From Paludibacter sp. (GTDB lineage: Bacteria > Bacteroidota > Bacteroidia > Bacteroidales > Paludibacteraceae), in contig JAQUWU010000003.1 in the NCBI GenBank assembly GCA_028692715.1, positions 109,627 to 173,626 on the forward strand: 64,000 bases of DNA, in the 5' to 3' direction. The number at the start of each line of letters is the position of its first letter. Within the stretch, counting starts at the first letter, position 1. Positions 52,734-61,809 of the stretch are shown here, piece after piece. Made by a program: the position numbers and the translations under genes. The notes below the pieces were generated by a model. That model made no database searches and had not been told where the DNA came from. It worked only from the letters and a program-made list of their open reading frames with translations.

Positions 52734-54455
52734 CTAACGTTTAATAAGTGATGTAACCTGTGTATTACTTTTATTTTTTATTTTCAAAAAATACATACCT
52801 TTTGAGATGTTTGATAAATCTTGTTCTACAATCTTGTTTCCACTCCAAATTGTTTGACCAATAGAATTAATGAGTTCAAAACTTTCATCTCCAACAGCAT
52901 TTTGTAAGTTGATTTTAGTAGAAAATGGATTTGGGTAAACAAGTAAATTTGAAGTGTTATTTACATCATTTATACCTGAAGGATATTTTTCAATAAAATC
53001 TCCTGGAGTCATTGTTTTTCCGGTAAAAGCGGGATAATCCAACGGATATTTATAAACCCTGAAAACAGAATTCATCGTTTCATCTGCTCTGGCTGCATCA
53101 ACATCTGGTGCCACGCCTTGCGTTATCACACCGTTTAGTTGAACGGGACAAACATATTTCCAAACCACCTGACCATCAGCTGTTACTTCGCGGAATTCGC
53201 CAATAGTTCCTGAGCAAATTATGGTATTTCCATTGGGTAAACGTTCAGCTCCTGAGATATTTTCGGAATACATGGGGGAAATTGCATCTGCCTGATAAAA
53301 CCATGAATACGTTGCGGGTAAAAACTTCGAACCTACAGTAATAGCATAATTTCCATTGGCATCGACGGCTGGTGTAAATTCATCGACCGTTGAATAAATA
53401 GTTGAGCCTCCACGTCCTAAACCATTATCAAAACAAGTCATATTTCCTGCACCCGGATAACCTGGTTTTACCCATTCCACATCGTGTTGCTGAAAATAAC
53501 GTTGGTCGCTGGCAGTTCCGGCACCATAGCAAATCGGATTTCCCCAACGATACAATAGATCACCGCCTTTACCACGATTTCCACCGGCATGACTTTTTGC
53601 TTCGGCAGTAGTGGTGCTGTGGTCAATAATCCACACTTCGCTGTTGCCGCGTACACTTAAGGCAATTTGATCGAACTGTTCGTTATAATCTATCGAGTTC
53701 ATGTGGTTCCAGAAAGCAGGTAGTTTTTTGCCGTCGCCATCACAATCTACTAACTCCGGATGTTGCTTTGGTGTTCCATAATTTAGTTTTGTTGCATCAA
53801 AATCCTGAATTAAATGATCCCAGGTGTGCCATTCCCAAACTACAGTGCCACCTTTGGGATAAGTTGGTTTAATTTCAGCCACATAATCAGGTAATACTAT
53901 TGTAGGTAGTTGTTGTGTTTTAGGATCTAATTGAAAATTTGCGGTATTAAATCCTGCTGCAGCACATTCAGCCAATGTTTTTTTCTCAATTACCAACATG
54001 ATTATATTCCCATTAGGTAAAATATGAATGTCGTGATGTTGCATGTATGTAGCGGTTGAAAAATCGAGTTCCCAAACCAAATTGTCATCCCAGTCGTATT
54101 CTTCAATCCGACCACCTTCGCCACCGCCACTACTCAACTGACCTTTAGTCATGCATGAACGTAGGATGTGTCCGTTTGGTAATAAATAAACCGATTGTCC
54201 CGGAGGATAAATACTATTTGACCATTGGTGCACAACCCGACCTTCATTATTTATCAGGTAGGTAGTGTGATATTGCTTGGGTGCAAACAAAGTATAACCC
54301 TTATAAACTTTAGCTGTATCGTTCAGGAATAAACCAACTGTGCGGGTTTGAGAAAAAGAGGAAAATATAAAAAAAAGAAAAAGAAAAGCCCCCAACCCCC
54401 TAAAGGGGGCTTTGTAGTTACTTTTGTTTGATATATTTTTTATTTGAGTTCTCAT
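52734..54455 (-). CDS. Aryl-sulfate sulfotransferase-family protein with T9SS sorting domain
   Basis: A 573-residue secreted protein of the arylsulfotransferase (ASST) family, which transfers sulfate between phenolic compounds without PAPS. The six-bladed propeller part (about 45-490) has the family His-containing motifs MQHHDIHILPNGNIIML, FWNHMNSIDYNEQFDQIALSVRG, and QQHDVEWVKPG, plus SGAERLPNGNTIICSG. The end (about 500-573) is a T9SS sorting domain (LLVYPNPFSTKINL ... GMYFLKIKNKSNTQVTSLIKR). The signal region MRTQIKNISNKSNYKAPFRGLGAFLFLFF is partly encoded by the dispersed GC-rich palindrome. The substrate is unknown. Confidence 0.88.
   Translation of the reverse strand: MRTQIKNISNKSNYKAPFRGLGAFLFLFFIFSSFSQTRTVGLFLNDTAKVYKGYTLFAPKQYHTTYLINNEGRVVHQWSNSIYPPGQSVYLLPNGHILRSCMTKGQLSSGGGEGGRIEEYDWDDNLVWELDFSTATYMQHHDIHILPNGNIIMLVIEKKTLAECAAAGFNTANFQLDPKTQQLPTIVLPDYVAEIKPTYPKGGTVVWEWHTWDHLIQDFDATKLNYGTPKQHPELVDCDGDGKKLPAFWNHMNSIDYNEQFDQIALSVRGNSEVWIIDHSTTTAEAKSHAGGNRGKGGDLLYRWGNPICYGAGTASDQRYFQQHDVEWVKPGYPGAGNMTCFDNGLGRGGSTIYSTVDEFTPAVDANGNYAITVGSKFLPATYSWFYQADAISPMYSENISGAERLPNGNTIICSGTIGEFREVTADGQVVWKYVCPVQLNGVITQGVAPDVDAARADETMNSVFRVYKYPLDYPAFTGKTMTPGDFIEKYPSGINDVNNTSNLLVYPNPFSTKINLQNAVGDESFELINSIGQTIWSGNKIVEQDLSNISKGMYFLKIKNKSNTQVTSLIKR
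54389..54411. repeat. GC-rich palindrome inside the signal-peptide codons of the sulfotransferase
   Basis: A copy of the CCCCCTAAAGGGGG repeat that is read in frame as Ala-Pro-Phe-Arg-Gly-Leu-Gly-Ala. It sits between the basic start and the hydrophobic core of the signal peptide, 16 codons into the protein. Confidence 0.8.
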
Positions 54456-54498
54456 ATTTATTATTTTAAATGGTTTATTTAGATGTTACTAATTTCTG

Positions 54499-54542
54499 TT
54501 CCCCGCCATTTATCCCGATATTATCGGGAGGGGTTAGGGGTT
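54499..54542. terminator. Palindrome CCCGATATTATCGGG between the two sulfotransferase genes
   Basis: A perfect 7-bp stem (54514-54520 with 54522-54528) with GC-rich flanks related to the dispersed palindrome family. It lies just after the stop codon of the frameshifted paralog on the minus strand. It could act as a transcript-stabilising hairpin or weak terminator; there is no T tract. Confidence 0.5.
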
Positions 54543-54543
54543 T

Positions 54544-56350
54544 CTATCTTGTAAAAATCATTTTGTTTCCAACTTTCAAATTGTTGTTCAATAACACATA
54601 GAAATAAAGCCCACTGTTTAATCGGTTTCCAGAATCATCAGTTCCATCCCAAATCAAGGTGTTTTTTCCTGAATAAAACATTCTGTCAGCCAAATTTCGA
54701 ACGGTCCTCCCATTTAAATCATAAATTACAACCCTGATTTTTTGGTCTGCCGGTAATTGAAATTCTATATTTGTATTTACAATGAATGGATTTGGATAAT
54801 TCTGACTCATTACTCCAATGTTTATTTGCTCCGCAATTTTCTTGATAGATGTAATATCGGCCGGAACCAAATAAGAAGGATCATAACCGGTCATTGTTGC
54901 ACCAGGAGTCAGGTCATGTCCAGCTAAAGCCGGATGATCAGACGTATACCGATAAGCACGGAAAGCAGCATTATCGGTTGGATATGTATCGGTTTTAATT
55001 TTCTTGATACCGCTGCGTGTAAAAGGATTAATGTATTCCCAAACAATAGAAGTGTCTGTCGGACAAATCTCAAAAAAAATGACCGGAATTCATGGCACAA
55101 ACAAAAGTGTTTCCGTTAGGTAAGCGTTGCGCACTTGACCCAATAGTACTAAAAAACGTTGTATTGTTTTTACTGGAGTACATCCAGCTTACTTGTTTGG
55201 AAATATTTTTCTTTTCTTTCATCAAATCCGAATTGGCAGGAAGCAAAATATTATATCCAGCATCGGGAGGATTGACATAAGCACTTGTTTGAGTTCCGGA
55301 TGCATTTAAAAACGGGTTTATCTCAAAAATATAAGATTGAGGAGTCATTTCATACAAATTCTGTCCATTATTGAAAATCAAAAAATTTCCTTCACCAGGC
55401 AATCCTGGTTTAATCCATTGAATATCGTGAGCACCTCCAATTTGTTTGTTTCCGGTGGATGTTTTTTCGGGATTGGTAGAAAATGATGGTGCACTTCCCT
55501 GACCATATTTATACGGATCGCCAAAACGGTACAAGAAATTTCCTGCTGCAGAAGCAGCCAATGTTACAGAGGCTGCAGAATCATTTTTGACAAAAGTATT
55601 GCCATGATCTATCACATAAAATTCACCATGCACGGAATTTATCACCACTTGATCCAATTGTTGATTATAATCCATCGAATTACAATGTAACCAATCACTT
55701 TTCAGTGGATTTCCAGTCATATTGATATTGATTTTGCCGGGCATATTTTTAACAACGCCATAAGTTGCTGTTTTGCTAGCGTCATAATCCTGCACTGTAT
55801 GGTCAAAAAACGCCCATTCCCAAATAACTTTTCCGGCACGGTTCACTTCCACCACCACATCCAATTGAACTCCCGTATAAGTTCCACTTTGTGCCAATGC
55901 CGGATTTGCGCCAATTGCCAAACATTGCTCCGAAGTATAATCTTTGTTGGCAATATACATAAAAGTAGAATCGCCAAGAATAGGATTGAATATTTTTACA
56001 AAGTCGTGATGCGGATGATAATTCGTACGCTTTTCGGTATACGTCCACACGGTATTTCCATTCCAGTCGAGCTCTTTCCAAACATTTGAATTGCTTGGGT
56101 CACCACCCACTGCATCAAGTAAAGTGCCGGCTTCGGTAAACCGAGGATTGGTTCCTATTTTCCATGTATGAATTACATGTCCTTCCATATCAACAAGATA
56201 AGTTGTGCCTCCAGACCCGAACAAAGTATAACCATTATAAGCTTTTGAACTGTCCCAATAACGTGTCTCGGTAGGAATAAAAAAAGTTTCCTGAGCAAAA
56301 AGTGCAATTACTGAAAAGCCAATAATTAAAGTAATTATAGATCGTTTCAT
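54544..56350 (-). pseudogene. Second aryl-sulfate sulfotransferase-family gene with a homopolymer frameshift
   Basis: The first part (55070-56350) gives a signal peptide (ending LFAQ) and the ASST-like propeller with YHPHHDFVKIF, LHCNSMDYNQQLDQVV, GAHDIQWIKPG and SAQRLPNGNTFVCAMNSGHFF, then stops inside a run of eight A (T on the coding strand, 55072-55079). With one base fewer, the frame continues without interruption through FEICPTDTSIVWEYINPFT ... GHDLTPGATMTGYDPSYL into a T9SS sorting domain (SQNYPNPFIVNTNIEFQL ... GLYFYVLLNNNLKVGNKMIFTR) ending at 54544. The joined protein (about 600 residues) aligns in order with its neighbour at 52734. It may be a phase-variable or sequencing-error frameshift rather than a dead gene. 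Confidence 0.85.
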
Positions 56351-56362
56351 AATATTTAAAAA

Positions 56363-58627
56363 TTATCTGTTTAGAATAAGTTTGTGTCCGGATATAGTAT
56401 TGTCAACTTGTAATATTAAATTGTAAAACCCAACAGGAAAACCACTACAATTAAAATCAAATTGATGATTTCCAGCAGATAGTTTTCCTTTGGTAATCTG
56501 TGTCATCAACTGACCTGTTGAATTAAAAAGTTTCACACTGACATTGGCATCAGAAGCAGTTGAGAATTTAACGGTAACATTCGTAGAACAAGGATTTGGG
56601 AATGTGCTTAATTGAAAAATGTTTGAGTTTACATTTTCAATTCCTGAAACTGTTTTGTCAAATTTTCGAACCACCCTAAACCCAATATGATACCATGGAT
56701 GATTAGGATCTTGTGGTCCACGAAAATAGGATGGATTTCGATTCGACACACGTGAATGCCCGTCGTCTATTCCGTTTACAATATCGCCATTGTACCAACA
56801 GCCACCTCGCATTCCTTTGTATTGTTTACCATCGGGCATGGGCGAACCTGAACTTGGTCCTTGCGGATTGCTTGCCGGACTTATGCTGTAATAGGTTGAC
56901 GAATACCAGTCGTTAATAAATTGCCATACGTTTCCTGCCATATCTACCAATCCAAAACCGTTTGTACTATTTGAAGTTTGGTAGCTTGCTGCACTTGACG
57001 GCCAGTTATAATCCGATTTTTGTTTCAATGTTCCGTCATAAAATCCAACCGGTGTACTAAAGGGATAAAGATTTGTATCGGTACTTTCATAAGGATCGAC
57101 TGTTGAAGGCCAGTTGGCATGAGTTTTATCGCCTTCGGTATTATCGCCCCAGGGATAATTGTAATATGGATTGTTTTGTCCGCCACGTGCTGCATATTCC
57201 CATTCGGCTTCGGTTGGCAAGCGGTAACCGTTTTTTGAAAAGTCGCAAATGCCGGTGCTCAGATTGTAGCAATTATCAAATCCGTTTTGTCCACTTAACC
57301 AATTACAAAAAGCAATAGTTCCATACCATCGCATTCCAACTACGGGATGATTAGCACGAAAATCAGCCATCGAAAATTCCTTTCCATCAAAACTAATACT
57401 GTAATACGAAGCGTATTGATAGGTATAACAATAAATTGAATCGGAACCAACTCCATACACTATTTTATTTTTTACGGTTATCAAACCATTGGCATAAGCC
57501 GAATTCAAATAAGTAAGATATTGCTGATTGGTGATATGTGTTTTAGACATGTACATCGAGTCAATTTTCACGTAGTGCAAAGGTAATTCGTCGCTCGGAT
57601 GTTTTGGATCAACAAATCCAATGTGATCACCCATAGAAAATGTCCCGGAAGGAATCAATACATCCGAAATATTCAAACTTTCGTTGTCCATTCCACCCCG
57701 AACCAAAATAACGTATTCATTTTGAGATTTATCGTTATAAGTAACCACTCCATAATCAGTGTTTAAATCCCAGGCAATTGTTGTTGTTTTATACTGACTG
57801 GTTGACGACCAATAAAAAGCTGATGTGACTATATTGGGAAAAAAAGTTTTATTGAAAGATGGTTTAATGCGTGAAACATCATTTAGTGATTGTAATTCCT
57901 TGATATTAGGTAATCGCCAGTCCGATTTGCCACCAATCGTTACCGTTTTAGCATATGCCAATGCTACATCCCAAGTCATTGGAGTTGTCGATGATAATTT
58001 TTGCCAGGTTAATCCGGTAAAATTATCTTTTATAGTTCCATCACCCTTATCTATAAAATGTTCAACAGTGAAAATTGTCGTGATGGTATTCCGAACTGCC
58101 CGCACATTAAAATTTTTTGTACCTCCGGCACTGATTGTCTCCGTTTTTAGATGATTACCGATACCTCCTCCAGCATTTGTTGCCCAAATATGAGTTGCAT
58201 TTTCAGCTTGTTTTTCACTGCTCCACCAATATTCTGCCAGTGTTTTTGTAAAATATGTTGTATTCAGAGCCGGATTATTTGTGTCAAAATGATGAATGCT
58301 GAATAACTCCTGTGCTGTTGGTAATCGCCAATCTGTAAACCCAGCCAAAGTCGAAGTCTCGACGTAGTTCACGGCATTCTCATAAGTCATTTCGCCACCA
58401 TCAGTTTTTTGCCACATCAATTGGGTGTTATTATCAGTAACAGTTCCATTGCCATTATCGGTAAACGACATGGGATTAATTTTTGAATCTGTATCTTCGC
58501 CCAAAGTGCTTGTATAACTAACAACCTGACCTGTGTCAGGGAGTTTAAAAGGCACTGTTTTTTGAGCTGAAATAGCTGTAGAAAATATTACACAAAATAG
58601 GGTTATTTTCTTAAATGGTTTTATCAT
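56363..58627 (-). CDS. DUF1566 x2 + FGE-sulfatase-like domain + T9SS sorting domain protein
   Basis: A 754-residue secreted protein (signal peptide ending ISAQ). Residues about 50-310 are two DUF1566/Lcl_C domains (TDNGNGTVTDNNTQLMWQK ... WRLPTAQELFSI; GDGTIKDNFTGLTWQ ... DWRLPNIKELQSL). Residues about 320-665 form a formylglycine-generating-enzyme-like (SUMF1) domain: IPSGTFSMGDHIGF, NGYRLPTEAEWEYAARGG, GLVDMAGNVWQFINDWY, GMRGGCWYNGD, GFRVVRK. The true FGE copper-binding Cys-x4-Cys after RGG is not seen (one Cys only), so sulfatase activation is unlikely and a ligand-binding role is favoured. A T9SS domain ends the protein (STFPNPCSTNVTVKF). It is the first gene of the operon, 12 bp before the frameshifted sulfotransferase gene; TAAATTTG on the minus strand (58659-58652) may be its -7 element. 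Confidence 0.88.
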   Translation of the reverse strand: MIKPFKKITLFCVIFSTAISAQKTVPFKLPDTGQVVSYTSTLGEDTDSKINPMSFTDNGNGTVTDNNTQLMWQKTDGGEMTYENAVNYVETSTLAGFTDWRLPTAQELFSIHHFDTNNPALNTTYFTKTLAEYWWSSEKQAENATHIWATNAGGGIGNHLKTETISAGGTKNFNVRAVRNTITTIFTVEHFIDKGDGTIKDNFTGLTWQKLSSTTPMTWDVALAYAKTVTIGGKSDWRLPNIKELQSLNDVSRIKPSFNKTFFPNIVTSAFYWSSTSQYKTTTIAWDLNTDYGVVTYNDKSQNEYVILVRGGMDNESLNISDVLIPSGTFSMGDHIGFVDPKHPSDELPLHYVKIDSMYMSKTHITNQQYLTYLNSAYANGLITVKNKIVYGVGSDSIYCYTYQYASYYSISFDGKEFSMADFRANHPVVGMRWYGTIAFCNWLSGQNGFDNCYNLSTGICDFSKNGYRLPTEAEWEYAARGGQNNPYYNYPWGDNTEGDKTHANWPSTVDPYESTDTNLYPFSTPVGFYDGTLKQKSDYNWPSSAASYQTSNSTNGFGLVDMAGNVWQFINDWYSSTYYSISPASNPQGPSSGSPMPDGKQYKGMRGGCWYNGDIVNGIDDGHSRVSNRNPSYFRGPQDPNHPWYHIGFRVVRKFDKTVSGIENVNSNIFQLSTFPNPCSTNVTVKFSTASDANVSVKLFNSTGQLMTQITKGKLSAGNHQFDFNCSGFPVGFYNLILQVDNTISGHKLILNR

Positions 58628-58748
58628 TGGATATGAATTATTTCATTTTTACAAATTTATTTTATTCATCCATTTTTTCATAATGCTAATCTATGAAATG
58701 AAAGATTCTATCAGCGAAACAGAAAAATAAATAAAAAATTTCGAAATC

Positions 58749-58781
58749 TTGAAGCATTTTCATTCTAAGTTATTATATTTG
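58749..58781 (+). promoter_or_regulatory. Bacteroidota-type promoter of the toxin-antitoxin pair
   Basis: TTG at 58749-58751 and TATATTTG at 58774-58781 with 22 nt between them lie about 28 bp before the antitoxin start codon. Confidence 0.6.
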
Positions 58782-58809
58782 TATTTGAATACATTAAACA
58801 CTCAATCAC

Positions 58810-59013
58810 ATGATACACACTGTAAAGATAGACGATAATACACGAAACGGAAAGAAAATCATTAATGATTTACGTCGTTATCGAAAAGGTGTTGAATTTG
58901 AAAATCCTGCTGTAACCGGCATTGTACCTGAAGGTTATATGACCGCAGAAGAGTTTGAAAAAGAAACTACAAAGGATATAATTGAAATATGTCAAAAACA
59001 TGGTATTTTATAA
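58810..59013 (+). CDS. Probable type II antitoxin
   Basis: A 67-residue protein: MIHTVKIDDNTRNGKKIIND LRRY (basic helix), VEFENPAVTGIVPEGYMTAEEFEKE, IIEICQKHGIL. The N-terminal ThrVal/Ile strand followed by a basic helix resembles antitoxins of the RelB/DUF2683-like kind, with an acidic C-terminal part that would wrap the toxin. It overlaps the following toxin-like gene by 14 bp, the usual antitoxin-first order. It is on the plus strand, against the surrounding minus-strand operon. Confidence 0.7.
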   Translation: MIHTVKIDDNTRNGKKIINDLRRYRKGVEFENPAVTGIVPEGYMTAEEFEKETTKDIIEICQKHGIL

Positions 59014-59317
59014 TAATTCTGCAAGATTAGATTTAAAAAATATTTTTGACGGATTATTAACTTGGTCAAAATATAAATTAGAATATAATCATGTTGTAAA
59101 ATATCATAATGACATACTACAAATTTGTAATTGTCTTGATTCCAAGTCTTTTCACTTCAATGCCCAATTCCCTTCTCACAAACGCTTTGGTAAAAAAGTA
59201 CATACCTATAAACGAAATAAACTAACACACTGGTACATTATTTACAATCTCGACTCTCACGGTAACGTTTTTATTCAACGTATTTTTTCAAACTACAAAA
59301 CCACAGAAACTGAGTGA
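59000..59317 (+). CDS. Probable RelE/ParE-like toxin
   Basis: A 105-residue basic protein: VFYNNSARLDLKNIFDGLLTWSKYKLEYNHVVKYHNDILQICNCLDS, then FPSHKRFGKKVHTYKRNKLTHWYIIYNLDSHGNVFIQRIFSNYKTTE. The order helix pair, then strands with Lys/Arg/Tyr (KRNKLTHWYIIY), matches RelE/ParE-fold toxins. The start is the ATG overlapping the antitoxin end; a longer form from 58982 is possible. The target (mRNA at the ribosome or gyrase) cannot be told. Confidence 0.72.
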   Translation: MVFYNNSARLDLKNIFDGLLTWSKYKLEYNHVVKYHNDILQICNCLDSKSFHFNAQFPSHKRFGKKVHTYKRNKLTHWYIIYNLDSHGNVFIQRIFSNYKTTETE

Positions 59318-59340
59318 TTTGAATTCATTTTTTAATCGTA

Positions 59341-61809
59341 TTAAATTATAATTTTCATCGAATTAACTCCACTTTTCATATTAATTGAAAGTATATAAAC
59401 TCCTGAAACCAGATTCTCTGGCAATTGTAAAACTGAGGTTTTAGTAGTTAAACTTATTTTTCCAAAACTGAAAATTTCTTCTCCGGTTAATGAATATATT
59501 TTAGGGTATACAACTGATTCGCTGGATGATTTAAGAAAAATAGATTGTCCCGATTGATAGACTTCCAGTATCTTCGAATTACCTTCCGGAGAATTTATTG
59601 CTGACATTACTTTGGGTTTTACCGAAAACGACCGTCGGATATTTCCATTTATTTGCCCTAGCGAAACATTATCCACGTGATAACCACCAATATAATCCAC
59701 TTTAGCACTATCATTTGTTACCGTAACATTGATATGGCCGGAACAAGGTAAGATTGTTCCGGTAACATAGCCGTAACCGGCTGCAGTGGTAGTGTTGGTG
59801 TACTGAGGTAACGATGGCTGTGGTACTTCCATATACACAATTCCATCTTTGGGTTGCTCAACATATAAGTGATCGTGACCATGAAAGAAAATCTGTACAC
59901 CATTCTCCACCATAATTTGATGAATCGGTTTTCCCCAACCCGGACGTTGTGTATCAAAACCATAAGTACTATCAGCGTTTTGCCCACCCATTTCAGCTAA
60001 ATTTACCCGTTCCGATCCTCCTCGCCCTTCCTTATCTCCGCCAACCAATTGATGAGAAAATACAAATTTGTATTTCGCTTTACTGTTTTCCAAGGTACTG
60101 CGGAACCAGTCATATTGTGTTTTTCCGAGTGTAAAACCCCAGGCATCCGAAGGTTTTGGAGTGGTGTATGCATACGGATCAATCACAACAAAAAGTGCAT
60201 CACCCCAATTCCAAGCATAATAATTCTGAATTTGACCCTGAATAAGATCATTGGTTTCATTCCCTGTATAAAATCCATCGGGTTGTGGGCCCGGATAATA
60301 TTTTTTTCGCAATGCTGTGGTTATATTATATTCATCGGTGGGTTGATTGGAGTTCAGCCAACCTAATTCACCTTCATGATTTCCGACCACCAGATATAAT
60401 GGCATTGAATTGCATACATTATCCCAAAAGTTTCGATACAACAAAGTGCGTCGCTCAATATTATTATAATTGACAAGGGGTAGTTTTTCCGACATGAAAT
60501 TATCACCCAAATCAATCAAAAAATCGGGATTCAACTTCAGTTCATTCTGCAGAGTATTCCTGAAAGTATAATAATTGGAGTTTTCGTCCAAATGTGGATC
60601 GGCTTCTACTGCAAATGAGAAAGTTTGTCCTTGATTACGCTGAGTCATGAAACTCCCTGAAGTTGCATTTTTAAAGTTAGTTTCACCAGACAAATGATAA
60701 TAAAGCTGATAATAATACTTCGTGTTTCCCGATAATCCCGTCAGTGTAATATTAATCGGCTGATTTGCAGCAAAATTTGTAATGGGAGTCTGCAATGCTA
60801 AATTTGATGCATTTGTTCCGTATGAAATATATGCTGACATATCTTTTTCTGAAAGTGCATTGAAAATAATGGAATTATCACTTGGAACACTTAAAATACC
60901 GGTAGCAATGAAATCGCCAAAGTAAGGTATTTCCACTTTATAAACCGAAACTCCGGCTGTAATAAAAAGCAGATTATTATATTTACCGCCAAAACAAAGA
61001 TTACGGACTCTTTCTCCAGCCGGAAGTGTTATTGAGCCTACGAGTGTTGCCGTTTTGTCGTAAATTTTTACACCGCCATCACCAAAAGCCACAAAAAGAT
61101 TACCAAAAACATCTGCTGTTATTCCATCAATTTCACCAGTTCCCGCAACTTTCAAAAATACTTTTTTATCTTTAGCTAAATCAACCGCACTTTCGTTTTT
61201 CAGTGCGTAAGTGTAAATCGTATTTGTGCTACTTTCGTTCACATAAAGTGTTCTCCAATCTTGCACAAAAGTGAGTCCGTTGGGTTTAATTAATGTGCTA
61301 TCTAAAAGAACAGGAGTAGTTGAATTATATGGAATGCAATACAATCCCTGAAAAGTTAGTTCACGGTTGGGTGCGCCAAAATCCGGATCTGTAAAATAAA
61401 TAGAACCGAGATAACTCAAGGCTACATCATTCGGAGCATTAAGTTTTTGTCCGTTCCATGTTGACATTATCGAGGTGAAATTACCAAGTGTATCCATTTT
61501 AGCCACATCACGGGTTCCTTGTCGGCAAACAACGAATTCATTCAATTTGGTGGCAATGATTCCATTTGCATTGCCCGAAGGATTTGCCAATGTTTGCAAT
61601 CCTGTTGCATCGCTCCATTTGTAAATGATATTTCCTGTTACATCACTGAAAACAAGATAGCCAGCGGGATGCCAAACAGGACCTTCGGGAAATTGCAAAC
61701 CCGTGACAATTTGAACTGGTTGTAAATTGTCGAAAATGTCGGCAGAAAGTGTAACAGGATTAAAAAACAAAAAAAGAGCAATAGTTTTTAGAAAATTAAT
61801 CGTTTTCAT
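59341..61809 (-). CDS. SMP-30/gluconolactonase-like + metallophosphoesterase + T9SS sorting-domain protein
   Basis: An 822-residue secreted protein (signal peptide ending near TLSAD). Residues about 30-290 are an SMP-30/gluconolactonase-like propeller (GLQFPEGPVWHPAGYLVFSDVTGNIIYKW; LNAPNDVALSYLGSIYFTDPDFG; KPNGLTFVQDWRTLYVNES). A short fibronectin-like linker leads to a calcineurin-like phosphoesterase (about 395-715: VEADPHLDENS, LIDLGDNFM, VVGNHEGELG, FSHQLVGG, FFHGHDHLYV). The last 80 residues are a T9SS domain (SLTGEEIFSFGKI ... GVYILSINMKSGVNSMKIII). It is paralogous to the gene at 47367. The catalytic GNHD is GNHE here. The ATG at 61833 is passed over because it precedes the signal peptide by eight unlikely codons. 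TACATTTG at 61849-61842 (minus) may be its -7 element. Confidence 0.88.
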   Translation of the reverse strand: MKTINFLKTIALFLFFNPVTLSADIFDNLQPVQIVTGLQFPEGPVWHPAGYLVFSDVTGNIIYKWSDATGLQTLANPSGNANGIIATKLNEFVVCRQGTRDVAKMDTLGNFTSIMSTWNGQKLNAPNDVALSYLGSIYFTDPDFGAPNRELTFQGLYCIPYNSTTPVLLDSTLIKPNGLTFVQDWRTLYVNESSTNTIYTYALKNESAVDLAKDKKVFLKVAGTGEIDGITADVFGNLFVAFGDGGVKIYDKTATLVGSITLPAGERVRNLCFGGKYNNLLFITAGVSVYKVEIPYFGDFIATGILSVPSDNSIIFNALSEKDMSAYISYGTNASNLALQTPITNFAANQPINITLTGLSGNTKYYYQLYYHLSGETNFKNATSGSFMTQRNQGQTFSFAVEADPHLDENSNYYTFRNTLQNELKLNPDFLIDLGDNFMSEKLPLVNYNNIERRTLLYRNFWDNVCNSMPLYLVVGNHEGELGWLNSNQPTDEYNITTALRKKYYPGPQPDGFYTGNETNDLIQGQIQNYYAWNWGDALFVVIDPYAYTTPKPSDAWGFTLGKTQYDWFRSTLENSKAKYKFVFSHQLVGGDKEGRGGSERVNLAEMGGQNADSTYGFDTQRPGWGKPIHQIMVENGVQIFFHGHDHLYVEQPKDGIVYMEVPQPSLPQYTNTTTAAGYGYVTGTILPCSGHINVTVTNDSAKVDYIGGYHVDNVSLGQINGNIRRSFSVKPKVMSAINSPEGNSKILEVYQSGQSIFLKSSSESVVYPKIYSLTGEEIFSFGKISLTTKTSVLQLPENLVSGVYILSINMKSGVNSMKIII

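Noticed and set aside
54544-54894. Separate 116-residue T9SS-domain gene
   Set aside because: It continues in frame upstream to the A8 run and completes the sulfotransferase paralog, so it is the 3' part of one frameshifted gene.
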